A stretch of DNA of 64,000 bases from Aralia elata (Eukaryota > Streptophyta > Magnoliopsida > Apiales > Araliaceae), in assembly GCA_034770075.1 (NCBI GenBank), contig JAVJAP010000118.1:620001-684000 (forward strand). Reading direction: 5' to 3'. Of this stretch, positions 34,620-45,472 are shown one piece after another (position 1 is the first letter of the stretch; each line of letters opens with the position of its first letter). The notes below the pieces were generated by a model. That model was not told where the DNA came from, made no database searches, and saw only the letters and a program-made list of their open reading frames with translations. The translations under genes were made by a program, and so were the position numbers.

Positions 34620-35924
34620 CCCCTCCTTATGAAATTTCGTCCCCGAAATTTACGTACGTACCTGGCATATCGAAAAGGTGAGGATACCTTGCTCTCATTT
34701 TAGATTCTAACTCCCAGGTCATTTCCTCTATATCATGGTTTCTCCATAAAACTTTGACTTGAGGTATAACCTTTGAGCATAGAATATGTTCCTTCTTATC
34801 TTAAGACCTTGACAGGTATCTCTTCGTACGTTAAATCCCCTGCTATCTCGTCTAGTTTTAATTCAATAACGTGGTTTGAATCTTTCACATATTTAAGTAG
34901 CATGGATATGTGAAAAACATTATGAACACGAGATATATTTGGTGGTAAGGCGAGTTTGTAGGCCACCGTTCCTACTCGATCGAGGATTTCAAATGGACCG
35001 ATAAATCGAGGGTTGAGTTTTCCTCTCTTTTCGAAACTTGTATCTCCTTTCCATGGAGTAACACGTAAGAATACATGGTCTCCGATTTTGAATTCATCGT
35101 CCCTTCAATGAAGATCAGCATAACTCTTTTGTCGATCTTGTGCTGCTTATATACGTTGCCATCTTCACGTGGGTTCGTGGAGTCTTTAACTATATATTCA
35201 TCCTTTGTAAGTCATCCAAAATGGGCCTATACGTTGTCAACATCGTACTCGTACTTGCATATGTTCTTCTACGCAATGTGTCAGCTTCTAGGTTTGCCTT
35301 TCCAAGATGGTATTGAATGGTGTAATCCTTCAACAGCTCGAGCCAACATCGTTGTCGCACGTTGAGTTCCTTCTAGGTGAAGAAATGTTTGAGGCTTTTA
35401 TCCCTGCATAGATTTCTATTTACTCCCATCTTTCTTCTTTACGAATAAAATAGGAGCACCCCAAGGCGATGTATTCTAACGTATGAAGTCGGTATCTAAC
35501 AACTCCTATAGTTGGGTTTTTAACTCCAGAAATTCAATAGGAGCCAAACGTATGGGGTCTTGGAAATGGGTTTTGTATTGGGTTCAAGGTCGATACAAAA
35601 TTCGATTTTGCGATTTAGAGGTAGGCCAGGAAGTTCTTCAGGAAATACGTCAAGAAACTTATTAACAATAGAAATATCATTCAAATCTGACGTATTTTTG
35701 TTTAAATCAGTTACATGGGCTAAGGAAGCTTGACATCCGTTTTTTAATAAAAGAATGACTTTGTGGATAGAAATGACATTTATTGATTTTAACGGTTTGG
35801 TTGCTTGAATTCACATAATAAGTTGATTAGGAATATGAAAACTAACGACCTTATGAAAGCAATCACTTTTAGCATGATGAGTAGTTAACCAAACAATTCC
35901 TAAAATCACATTAAATTCTTGTAT
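34620..35924 (-). pseudogene. Element A pol remnant with two internal deletions
   Basis: Compared with element B, the minus-strand reading keeps the RT start (EELPGLP, DGSK) and then jumps to the RNase H end (LKHFFT, RQRCWLELLKDY, GKANLEAD). It jumps again to the integrase C-terminus (DRQKSYADLH) and chromodomain end. The breaks are near 35400 and 35155. Each removes about 0.9-1 kb, including the RT catalytic region and the integrase core. Many point stops are present too. No activity is possible. Confidence 0.8.
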
Positions 35925-36137
35925 TTAAAAAGAGATAATATCAATGGGTAAGGTGAGGGTACCGACTTGAACAAAACAAGATTTATAGACTGTAAATATA
36001 ACGAATGTTTGTCCCAATGGTGTTTCAATAGATAAGTCAAAATTTAATTTCTCAGGGGTCAAGTTTAAACGTTGAGCACAAGCAGATGAAATAAAAGAAT
36101 AGGTAGAACCAGTATCTAATAAGGTATAGACTCGCAA
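35925..36137 (-). pseudogene. Element A protease remnant
   Basis: The aspartic protease motif LLDTGSTYSFIS is followed by AQRLNLTPEKL and SIETPLGQTF. The frame stops at 35925 within a segment that is open in element B (LISLNMHEFDVIL there). The region remains highly similar to B. Confidence 0.8.
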
Positions 36138-37407
36138 GAGTTTATGATTAGTTCACCGGTTATGACGTTATCTGGTTTCCACGCATTTTGAGAGGTTACA
36201 ACAAAAGATCTCCCTTGTACCACAAGCTTTGACTTGTCCGTGTCAGCCCTTGGTGTCATCATTACGACTAGACTTGATTTTGTTACACGACAAAATCGAG
36301 ATATGTGGCCTTCCTTTCCACAATTGTAACATACCTTGGGTGGCTGTGTACAGTTTGGACTGATGTGTCCCTCCTTTCCGCACTTGTAACATATGACTGG
36401 TGGTTGTTCCCCTTCCCTCAAAACTGGTACCGGTGTTGTTGCTGATGCTAGTGCATTTCCTTGGTTATGGTTGAATCTCATCTTCTTGGAATTGTTATCA
36501 CTTGACTCACTCCCCCTATTATTTGGGCCGGGATTACCACCAAACTGGTTACCATTTCTGACGTGATGATTCCCTCCTCGCTGGTTATCACTATTTCGAT
36601 GATTGTTGCCACCATTACGATTATTATCGTAATTTTTCTCTCGTTGTTGGGTGTTGCTTCCTGGTTGTAGTATTCGTTTCTCTTGCTCCACTACTTGAGC
36701 CCTATCCACGACATTTGAATATAGACAAATTTTATGAGAAACGAGATATTTACGAATTTCTGATTTCAAACCTCGTAAAAACATTCGCGTCATCTATTCC
36801 TCACTGTCCACTAAATGGGACGTAAATCAAGATAGCTCAGCAAACTTAGCCTCGTACTGCAAAACGGTCATGTTGTTCTGCTCTAGTTTGATGAATTCCA
36901 CCTCCTTCATATGGCGAATACTCTCCGAAAAATACTTCTCGTTAAATAATTCTTGGAACTCGACCCAAGACATCTCGAGTGTCGAGTGATGGGTACGTTT
37001 CACGGATTCCCACCAATGATCCGTTTCTCCTCGTAGCATAAAGGTAGCGAAAGGAACCTTTTGTTCATTAGCGCAACGCAATATATCAAATAACTTTGTT
37101 AATTGTTTGAGCCACGCTTCTGCCTTGAGTGGATCTGGCTTGCCAAAAAATTCAGGTGGTCCTAACTTTTTGAACTGCTTGGCAGTGACCATTCGTACAT
37201 TATCTGTGTTTCTGCCAGTATTGCAGACAGATGCTCTTCTCGCCTGGTTCTGCATGAATTGCATGAAGTTCCTAAAAAATTCATCATTCATCATGTTGTT
37301 AGCATCATGATTAACATCGTGATGTTCTGAGTTTGCACCCGTATTATTTGTAGCTTCCTGATTTTCAGCCACAATTCTCTCATAGTGAATCTCTTAGTTT
37401 TCAAAAG
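36116..37407 (-). pseudogene. Element A gag, broken
   Basis: Ty3/gypsy retrotrans_gag with LGPPEFFGKPDPLKAEAWLK, FMLRGETDHWWESVKRTH and MKEVEFIKLEQNNMTV. Two CCHC knuckles follow: CYKCGKEGHISPNC and CYNCGKEGHISRFC. In-frame stops occur soon after the ATG at 37407, at about 36830 and at about 36795. It is collinear with the gag of element B at about 90% by eye. Confidence 0.87.
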
Positions 37408-37454
37408 CCATTCTGAAATGTGATCACAAAACAAAAATTAGTTAGAAAAATTGG

Positions 37455-38852
37455 TGTGCTGTCGCAGGCAACCAACAATAAAATCTTATTGCAAAAAATA
37501 TTTATGTAGTAGTGTAAGCAAGAGTCGATCCCATAGAGAATGATTAATCTATTTTTATATTTTGTATACCAGAAAAGTGGGTTTTGAATGTAATTATTAA
37601 AGTAAACTAAAGATAATGCAAGATAATTTATTAAAGTAAATCAGAGAAAACAAACCTTGGATTAAATTAACTTCCACCTCAGAAACTTACACTGATCATT
37701 GACTCAAGCATAATCAATTAATATTTTGAATATTCACCGTTAGAATCAATTCACCATTCTGAATTATTCCGTGTCTTTTCTTAATTTTAGTTAGATAGAA
37801 ACAAGCGATCTAAATAACCCTAACTACTAAACAACTTCAGAGAATCGCTAAAAGTTTAATCTAGTAGATACTTTAAGAATTAGAAAAACCGATAAAGCTA
37901 AACAACACAAGCACAAGCAGTTGTATTTAATTTAGTTGAGCATTCTCCCTAAGATATAATAATCTCATGATCTGTAGTCAATTATTAACTTTAGTTGCTT
38001 CAGAAATTAGAGTGACCAAACAATTACGGATTTGATATCTAATTCAGCAGTAGATTTCTACGAATAATAAACTAGCGTGCACTCTAATAATTAAACATAT
38101 CAATCATAAAATTCAAGCACAGAAGAATAATCAATACTCAAAATAATAATTGAACAATTAAAATCAATAAGATCTCACAATGTAATACTTCTGAGGCTTC
38201 CGTCTCCTTAATCCAAGAACAGAAAATTAGCTACTCATAGCTATGAAAAACACCAAAGAATAATAGAGAGAGAAATATTTTTATTTATTGAATGAAGTGT
38301 TGTGTCCATTACATCAACCTTGACTCCTTATTTATACTACTCAAAAGTAACTATAACCCTAATAATAATAGAAACAATAACAATCCAACTTAAAATTGGA
38401 ATTGAAATTCTAACTAAATAAAACCCTAATTACATTAGTATTAAAAAAAATTAATATTCTAGAATCTACTTCTATTATTTCCTTAAAGAAATCAGATTGT
38501 CAAGATTGAATTTCCATAATTGCCGTGTAAAAGATTTTTCCTTATCGCGTTAGAAAATAAGCTGAATCCAAATTTAGTTTTGATTTCAATTGTTGAATCC
38601 TTGAGCTGCTAGGAATCCCATAAATCTCTTCCAATTTGGAAAGGAATTCGTGAATATAAAATACCATGTGGGTCCATATGAATAACTTGTGCATTATTAC
38701 AACTTTGCCCCTCCAAAACACTTCTAAAGTTACGGACTCCGTTAATTGTACCTAAAACAAAAATATAAGAATAATGAGTGTATTTAGGCACAAAATAAAT
38801 ATAAAAGATAAAGTATTAAGGGATAAAAATATAACATATTTTATTCTCATCA
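37455..38852 (-). repeat. 3' LTR of the Athila-like fragment
   Basis: The plus strand starts tgtgctgtcgcaggc and ends attttattctcatca. Around 38320-38450 it shares blocks with the LTR of element E: tatttatactactcaaa, taattacattagtatta. Confidence 0.75.
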
Positions 38853-40110
38853 AATTCCCCACACTTATCTTTTGCTCGTCCTCGGGCAAAACAAAAATTT
38901 AATTAACAATCTTGACAAACTTGAGCCACAAATTAATATGAACTTCAACATTGACCTCAAAGATTCAACACAATAACTCTTGAAAAACGTTAAAATAATG
39001 TATCATCTAGAACTTAAGCTCCTTTATCAATCTTACTTTACTTTTTACCCTTCGTGTGTATGTGAATCCACGTGTATCAAACCAATCAAAACTCAGAAAA
39101 ATTTATGAGATCAAAACCTTAAAGGAAAAAGAGAAACTCAAGCACTTATTTTCACACAAATCTCAGTTAACGCAAGTAATCAACACTAGAGGATCAAAAG
39201 GCTTTTCTTTTCTTTCTTCTTTTTTTCGGTAAGGGCATTTTATGCTCCATCTTACCAGCGAGTGCGTTTTACGCTCTATCTCACATGTCACGTGTTTATG
39301 AGTGAGTGCGTTTTACGCTCCATCTCAACCCACCACATGAACAATTTTTTTTCCTTTCTTTTTTTGTTTTTTCTTTTTTTCTTCTTTCTTTGTTCTTTTT
39401 TTCCTCAAATTTATAAAATTTGCCTAAATCATTTCCCCTTTAAATAACACCTCATATTAACATCAAATTATGATCAAACAAGTGATAAAGCTCCAAAATT
39501 TCTCCTTCAATTCATTCAATCAACTAAATTTCTTCCAAGTTAAAACTAGGTTAACCAAATGGACATGTGCTCAAAAATGAAAGGTCTCAATTAAAGTAAT
39601 AATCAACAAAGAAAACCAAAGTTAGACTACCCAATGTCTATCAATCGTCCAAGAAGTTATCAAAAAGAAATCAAAATTTTATCATCGGTTAAAAATTAAA
39701 ATCCAAATTAATTTATTGCTCAAGTGACACATCCTAAAAATTAAAAACTATTCTATTTTCATAGGAAAGACGATTGCACTTAGTATGTGCAACAAGCCTT
39801 TAAACCCCAAGGTTATCTCAAGTGGACGAATTTTGTCTCGTGAGGGTTTGCAGTGAATATACCCACAAAATTCAAAATCATCTAAAAATAAAAATAATCA
39901 ACCTAAAATAATAAAAAAAATAACAAATAATCAAACGAAATATTAAAAAAAATAACAAGTACCCTTAAATCCTCCCCCCACACTTAAAACTTACATTGTC
40001 CCCAATGTAAAGTAAAATGCATAAAAAGGTAGAAAGATACTTCTCTATAGGTTGCATCCCATGCAGCGCCTTTGTTTATTGTCTTTGACTCGACTCAATG
40101 TTTGTCAGTG
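38853..40110. other. Non-coding 3' region of the Athila-like fragment
   Basis: No frame of note. It contains three short repeats of the form gagtgcgttttacgctc(c/t)atc (39232-39330) and a T/C-rich run at 39344-39408. The ORF at 39262-39447 is low-complexity. Confidence 0.6.
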
Positions 40111-40820
40111 TTAATCAATATAAACTGGATCCGCAAGGTCCACAGTCTCTACTCTTTCTTCTCGAAAACCCTCATAGAAAGGTTTAAGTCTATGTCCATT
40201 CACCTTGAATACTTTAGAAGTTGCTAAACTTTTTATTTCAACTGCACCATGAGGAAAAACATTAGTAACAACAATAGGTCCATTCCAACGAGAATGCAAT
40301 TTACTTGGAAACAAACGAAGTTTGGATTGATAAAGAAGCACTTTTTGACCAATTTGAAATTCCTTCCTCAAAATCTTCTTATCATGAAATGCTTTTGTCT
40401 TTTCCTTGTAAATCCCCGCACTCTCGTATGCGTCATTACGAATTTCTTCCAACTCTTGTAATTGCAACTTCCGGTGTTCTCCACTTTCACGCATCCTCAT
40501 ATTGAAGCTTTTGATAGCCCAATAAGCTTTGTGCTCCAATTCTACAAGTAGGTGACATGGCTTCCCAAAAACTAATCTGTAAGGTGACATACCAATAGGT
40601 CTCTTGAACGCAGTTCGATATGCCCATAACGCATCATCCAAACGCAAGCTCCAATCTTTCCTAATCGGGCTAACCGTATTTTCAATGATGGCCTTGATTT
40701 CTCTATTAGACACTTCAGCTTGTCCATTGGTCTGCGGATGATAAGTCGTTGACACCTTATGAGTCACATGATACTTTCTCAGCAATGCTCCCACAATTCG
40801 ATTACAAAAGTGAGTCCTTC
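40111..40820 (-). pseudogene. Athila-like integrase, C-terminal part
   Basis: The minus-strand frame reads THFCNRIVGALLRKYHVTHKVS, TYHPQTNGQAEVSNREIKA (catalytic Glu region), DWSLRLDDALWAYRTAFK, IGMSPYRLVFGKPCHLLVELEHKAYWA and FQIGQKVLLYQSKLRLFP (motifs quoted in part). This wording is diagnostic for the Athila/Tat branch integrase. A stop replaces the Gly after the second catalytic Asp (ISD, stop, RTHFCN) near 40818, where the fragment is cut. Upstream domains are absent. Confidence 0.87.
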
Positions 40821-41111
40821 AGTCACTGATAGTAATGTATTGGGATAATTCTATTGTCTCGGACCATCACTCCATTCCCCGACTAGTCCCCGCCACACTC
40901 TCTTTTCCTGAAGAGAACAAGGGAACAAAAAGAAAAAGGGTGAGTACAAATAGCCAAGTAAAAAATATTATGACTAAGATAATGAAGAATAAAATTATTT
41001 TTAGCCTTCAACCGAAATAAATCAGAGATTTAAAGATATTATAATTGTTCAATAACAACAACTGCAGCTAAACGAACAATCCATTAGAAGAGTCAAGTAG
41101 ATTATAATATC
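40818..41111 (-). repeat. 5' LTR of element A, piece 1
   Basis: It resumes LTR homology at tagtaatgtattggg and runs to ataatatc, where element B is inserted. About 185 bp of the LTR end are missing on the left. Confidence 0.8.
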
Positions 41112-43866
41112 TGTAAGATCTCGACTTTATGAAATAAAAGTTTATTATTTTCTTTATGATTATTCTTCTAAATAGTAAAGTGCTTAATTGTTATAAATGA
41201 TAGTTAAGGGTGTTATATGCAAATTATCTGATAAACAGTGCATGTCGGGGAATATTCTTTTTGTCGGGGAATATTCTTTTTGTCGGGGAATATTCTTTTT
41301 GTCGGAGAATATTATATTCGGTATCATACGACGGCGCCGAAATGGCAATATTGTCAACGATAGTGGGCCCCATTGTCGGATACTGAAAACGACAGTATTT
41401 GTTAACAGTATTATCACCTGCAACTGTTGAAATACCCGGTAATAAAAAGAACAGTAAAATGCGTTATTCCACAGTAGTACGCGGTATTTCACAAGCACAC
41501 GGTGTTGCACAGTATTTTATATTATTGATTCAATAATTGATAAAGCAGCTATTGCACAGTATTTTGTTCAATAATTGTTACAGTAGCATCTGCATAATAC
41601 TTTTTATTATTTGTCATGACACTGTAACTTATATTATTTGATATGATATTTTAGCATTATTGACAATGTCTAGAAATTCTGTCAAGGAAAAAGGTTATTT
41701 AATTGCGCGCCGTTTATACGGAAGGCCCCCTTTTTCCTGGGAATGATCTGTTTGTCGATATTATAAGTCTAAAATAGTGTTGATTAAAAATACGTGAAGC
41801 GTTTGTTGTAAGTTAACTTATTTTTTCTGTGGGACCCACACTTTATTTCGTGGGACCCATAACTATTTGACCGGTGGGACCCACAAATTATTTTTGTAGA
41901 ATAATTTCTTCAAATTTTATTTTTCTGTGGGACCCACATGTCAGTCAATAGTAATTACCGTCAGTAAATAGTTAATTCAGTTTTTATTTTACCTTAAGGT
42001 TAAAAACCTAAGTAAAAGCATATTCTAAGAATATACTATGGCATAAAGTATATTAAAAGAATATGCCAAGGGTATAAGAGTAATAAACCAAGAAAATTTG
42101 GGAAAAAGACTAAAATGCCCTCACCTTGATTTTCCTATAAATAGGGAGGGTTTGCTTAAGAAAATTTCACATCTTCATTGCTTATACTTTCTCTCTCTCT
42201 CTAAATTTCTTGAGTTCTCTTAGTGTGCTAGGCTATTGTGAGTATTTGTGAGAATACTAGTATTATCCGAAGTTAGTAAACTTCATAGAAAGTAACATCC
42301 AGTTAACGAAGGTAGGGAATATCATTTCTTTCATACTTCTATATAATATCATTTGCTTTCATGTTCGTAAGTGATATTATACTCATAAAGGTTGTTATTC
42401 ATTCTATATTAATTTGTGGGGATAACCTGTCCGTGCGGTATGACGCATGCTTGGTGAATATCCTTTTGTATTCATTCCATATTATTCTATGGGAATAACC
42501 TGTAAGTACGAGTGTCGTACCTGGTGAATACCCTTCTGTATTCATTCCTTATTAATCTATGGGTATAACCTGTCCGTGCGGATTGACGCATGCCTGGTGA
42601 ATAACCCTTTGTATTCGTTACTTATTAATCTGTTGTGAAAATAATCTGTCTACGCGAATTATCGCATGACGGGTGAAAATCCATTTGCAGTTTCATATAT
42701 TCTGTTATACTCGTATAACGTATCATTTCTTTTGTACTCTTTAAGGGATATATTTTTCTTTCACATTTCTCCATTTATGATAAGAAATATTTGTTTGTTT
42801 CCAAAACCTTATTTTTAAATGGAGAAAATCCCTGACAATTAGTAGAATATCTTTAATAGTTTGTGTTTCATCTAATATCTTCTCACTTGAATCTTTCTAT
42901 TTCATTTTATACGTTATAGTTGAAGCATGAAACAATTTCTTGAATATCATTCTTGAATTTGACTCCACAATTTGGTCATCGTGTTGGCAATTTGGTCAAT
43001 CTTTGATACTGATTAAATTATAAAGCTTTTCTTATCCTTGATCTCACTGTATCATTGTCATCATCCTCATCCTCATATTTAAATTGTGGTGATAGTTCTC
43101 TTTGGCCCGTAGTGCAAAAATGAACTGGCGTGACATGATTTTGACCAAACTGTGTATTGGTATTATCATGACTTTTGGTGTTACAAACAAAGGCGTATGG
43201 TGAAAGTTCTCTTTGGCCCGTAGTGCAAAGATGAACTGGCGTTTGGCATGATCATGACCGGTGATGTTACAAATAAATATCTTTGGCACGTAGTGCAAAG
43301 AGAGGCTGTTGAATATAAACTGTTGATTTGGATGTTCATAAACAGAAATTGTTGATTGGTGTTACAGGGATAAAATATTGGTGGTGATCCTTTAATTTAT
43401 AGAAGATGGTAGATATTATAATCTACTTGACTCTTCTAATGGATTGTTGGTTCCGCTGCAATTGTTGTTGTTGAACAATTAAAATATCTTTAAATCTCTG
43501 ATTTAAATCTGTTGAAGACTAAAGATAATTTTTATTCTTCATTATCTTAGTCATGATATTTCTTACTGGGCTATTTGTGCTCACCCTTTTCCTTTTTGTT
43601 CCATTGTTCTCCTCAGGAAAAGAGAGTGTAGCGGGGACTAGCTGGGGAATGGAGTGATGGTCCGAAATATTAGAAGTGTCTCAATACCTTACTATTAGTG
43701 TGACAATAAGTGTATTGAGAATGTAAGATGTATTTGTAATGTGTTGTCGTATTTTGCACAACACTTATTAGTTGTAAATGGGAAAATTCATATTTGTATT
43801 TGTATTTTGTGGAATGTTATTGGCGACTCAAAATGGGTTGTATGGACCTATTTTGGGGGCGTCACA
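41112..43866 (+). repeat. 5' LTR of element B
   Basis: tgtaagatctcga...gggggcgtcaca. It contains three 20-bp units tgtcggggaatattcttttt (41248-41307). The TATA box tataaat is at 42136-42142. There are four ~60-70-bp units around aacctgtccgtgcgg/gacgcatg (42395-42680) and repeated ctttggcccgtagtgcaaa blocks (43090-43285). Confidence 0.95.
42136..42142 (+). promoter_or_regulatory. TATA box in the 5' LTR of element B
   Basis: tttcctataaatagggaggg is an ideal plant TATA context, and a CT-rich leader follows at 42190. The same box lies at 49784-49790 in the 3' LTR. Confidence 0.7.
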
Positions 43867-43868
43867 GT

Positions 43869-43880
43869 TGGTATCAGAGC
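43869..43880 (+). promoter_or_regulatory. Primer-binding site of element B (initiator tRNA-Met)
   Basis: tggtatcagagc, two bases after the LTR, is the perfect tRNA-iMet complement used by many plant gypsy elements. Confidence 0.9.
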
Positions 43881-44065
43881 TTAGGGATATGATCTCTGAT
43901 AGAGATCTGGGATTAGAACTAGGAGGGGAGAGACGAGTAAAATCCTTTGCTAGTGTGTCCTACCTAAGCTATTTTTGGTTATTTAAGTAATTGGTTTGGT
44001 TATAGGGACAAGATGTTGCATGTATATTTCTTTAACTAATCTTTGTTTTGTGATCACATTTCAGA

Positions 44066-45472
44066 ATGGCATCTGAAAACCAAGAGATTCACTATGAGAC
44101 CATTGTGGCTGAAAACCAGGAAGCCACAAATAATACGGGTGCAAATTCAGAACATCATGATGTTAATCATGATGCTAACAACCGGATGAATGATGAATTT
44201 TTTAGGAACTTCATGCAATACCTACAGAATCAGGCGAGAAGAGCTCCTGTCTACAATACTGGCAGAAACGCTGATAATGTACGGATGGTCACTACTAAGC
44301 AGTTCAAAGAATTGGGACCACCTGAATTTTTCGGCAAGCCAGATCCACTCAAGGCAGAGGCATGTCTTAAACAATTAACAAAGATATTTGATGTACTACG
44401 TTGCACGGACGACCAAAAGGTTCCTTTTGCCACCTTTATGTTACGAGGAGAAGCGGATCATTGGTGGGAATCTGTGAAACGTACCCATCATTCGGCACTT
44501 GAGATGTCTTGGGTCGAGTTCCAGGAATTATTCAACGAGAAGTATTTTCCGGAAAGCATTCGTCATATGAAGGAGGTAGAATTCATTAAACTGGAACAGA
44601 ACAACATGACGGTGTCACAATACGAAGCCAAGTTTGCCGAGCTGTCGCGTTTTGCATCCCATTTGGTGGATACTGAGAAACGGATGACACGAATGTTCCT
44701 CCGAGGTTTGAAACCAGAGATTCGTCAATATCTCGTTTCTCATAAAATTTGTGTATACGCAGATGCCGTGGATAGGGCTCAAGTAGTGGAGCAGGAAAAA
44801 GGACTACTACAACCAGGAAGCAACACCCAACCACGAGAGCAAAATCACGGTAATAATCGTAATGGTGGCAGCAATTATCGAAATAATGATAATCAGCGAG
44901 GAGGGAATCACAACACCGGAAATGGTAACCATTTCGGTGGTAATCCTGGCCCAGATAATAGAAGGAGTGAGTCAAGTGGCAACAATTCCAAGAAGAGGAG
45001 ATTCAACAACAACCATGGAAAGACACCAACGTCAGCACCAGCACCAGTACCAGTTTCGAAGGAAGGAGAACGACCACCTGTAAGATGTTTCAGGTGTGGG
45101 AAAGAAGGACACATCAGTCCCAATTGTACACAATCGCCATCCCAAGTATGTTACAATTGTGGAAAGGAAGGCCATATAGCTCGCTTTTGTCATGCAGCGA
45201 AGTCAAGTCCAGCTGCGATGATGACACCGAAGGCGGTCACGGACAAGTCAAAGTCTGTGGTCCAGGGGAGAGCTTTTGTTGTGACGTCACAAAAAGCGCA
45301 GAATTCGAACGAGGTTATAACGGGTAAACTACTTATTAACTCTTATGAAGTCTATGCCTTATTAGATACTGGTTCTACCCACTCTTTTATTTCACCAACA
45401 TGTGCTCAACGCCTGAATTTGACTCCTGAAAAATTAGATTTTGACTTATCTGTCGAAACAACACACCATTAG
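44066..45472 (+). CDS. Element B gag and protease start, ends at a frameshift
   Basis: A 468-codon frame. The retrotrans_gag domain lies at about residues 85-200 (LGPPEFFGKPDP, DHWWESVKRTH, YFPESIRHMKEVEF). An Asn/Gly/Arg-rich linker follows (about 255-330). Two CCHC knuckles, CFRCGKEGHISPNC and CYNCGKEGHIARFC, lie at about 342-380. The aspartic protease start is LLDTGSTHSFIS at about 431-442. The frame ends a few codons later because a 5-bp insertion around 45456-45465 duplicates an aacac-like string that element A lacks. In the family this is continuous with pol. Gag forms the particle and binds element RNA. Confidence 0.92.
   Translation: MASENQEIHYETIVAENQEATNNTGANSEHHDVNHDANNRMNDEFFRNFMQYLQNQARRAPVYNTGRNADNVRMVTTKQFKELGPPEFFGKPDPLKAEACLKQLTKIFDVLRCTDDQKVPFATFMLRGEADHWWESVKRTHHSALEMSWVEFQELFNEKYFPESIRHMKEVEFIKLEQNNMTVSQYEAKFAELSRFASHLVDTEKRMTRMFLRGLKPEIRQYLVSHKICVYADAVDRAQVVEQEKGLLQPGSNTQPREQNHGNNRNGGSNYRNNDNQRGGNHNTGNGNHFGGNPGPDNRRSESSGNNSKKRRFNNNHGKTPTSAPAPVPVSKEGERPPVRCFRCGKEGHISPNCTQSPSQVCYNCGKEGHIARFCHAAKSSPAAMMTPKAVTDKSKSVVQGRAFVVTSQKAQNSNEVITGKLLINSYEVYALLDTGSTHSFISPTCAQRLNLTPEKLDFDLSVETTHH

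Larger units (their letters stand above)
37455..40820 (-). mobile_element. Athila-like Ty3/gypsy fragment inside element A
   Basis: The 3' LTR is 37455-38852 on the minus strand, with the polypurine-like aagtgtggggaatt beside it. A non-coding 3' region (38853-40110) and the end of an integrase (40111-40820) follow. The 5' portion is missing. At about 40820 it joins the 5' LTR of element A within the shared short string cact(g/a)atagtaatg. The insertion thus took place in the 5' leader of A and was later shortened by a deletion that also removed A's primer site. Confidence 0.8.

Noticed and set aside
43044..43298. ORF with repeated FIFALRAKEN motif (also at 50692-50946 and 51642-51878)
   Set aside because: It lies inside the LTRs and arises from the tandem gcccgtagtgcaaagatgaac blocks. 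It is repeated wherever the LTR occurs and has no gene-like context.
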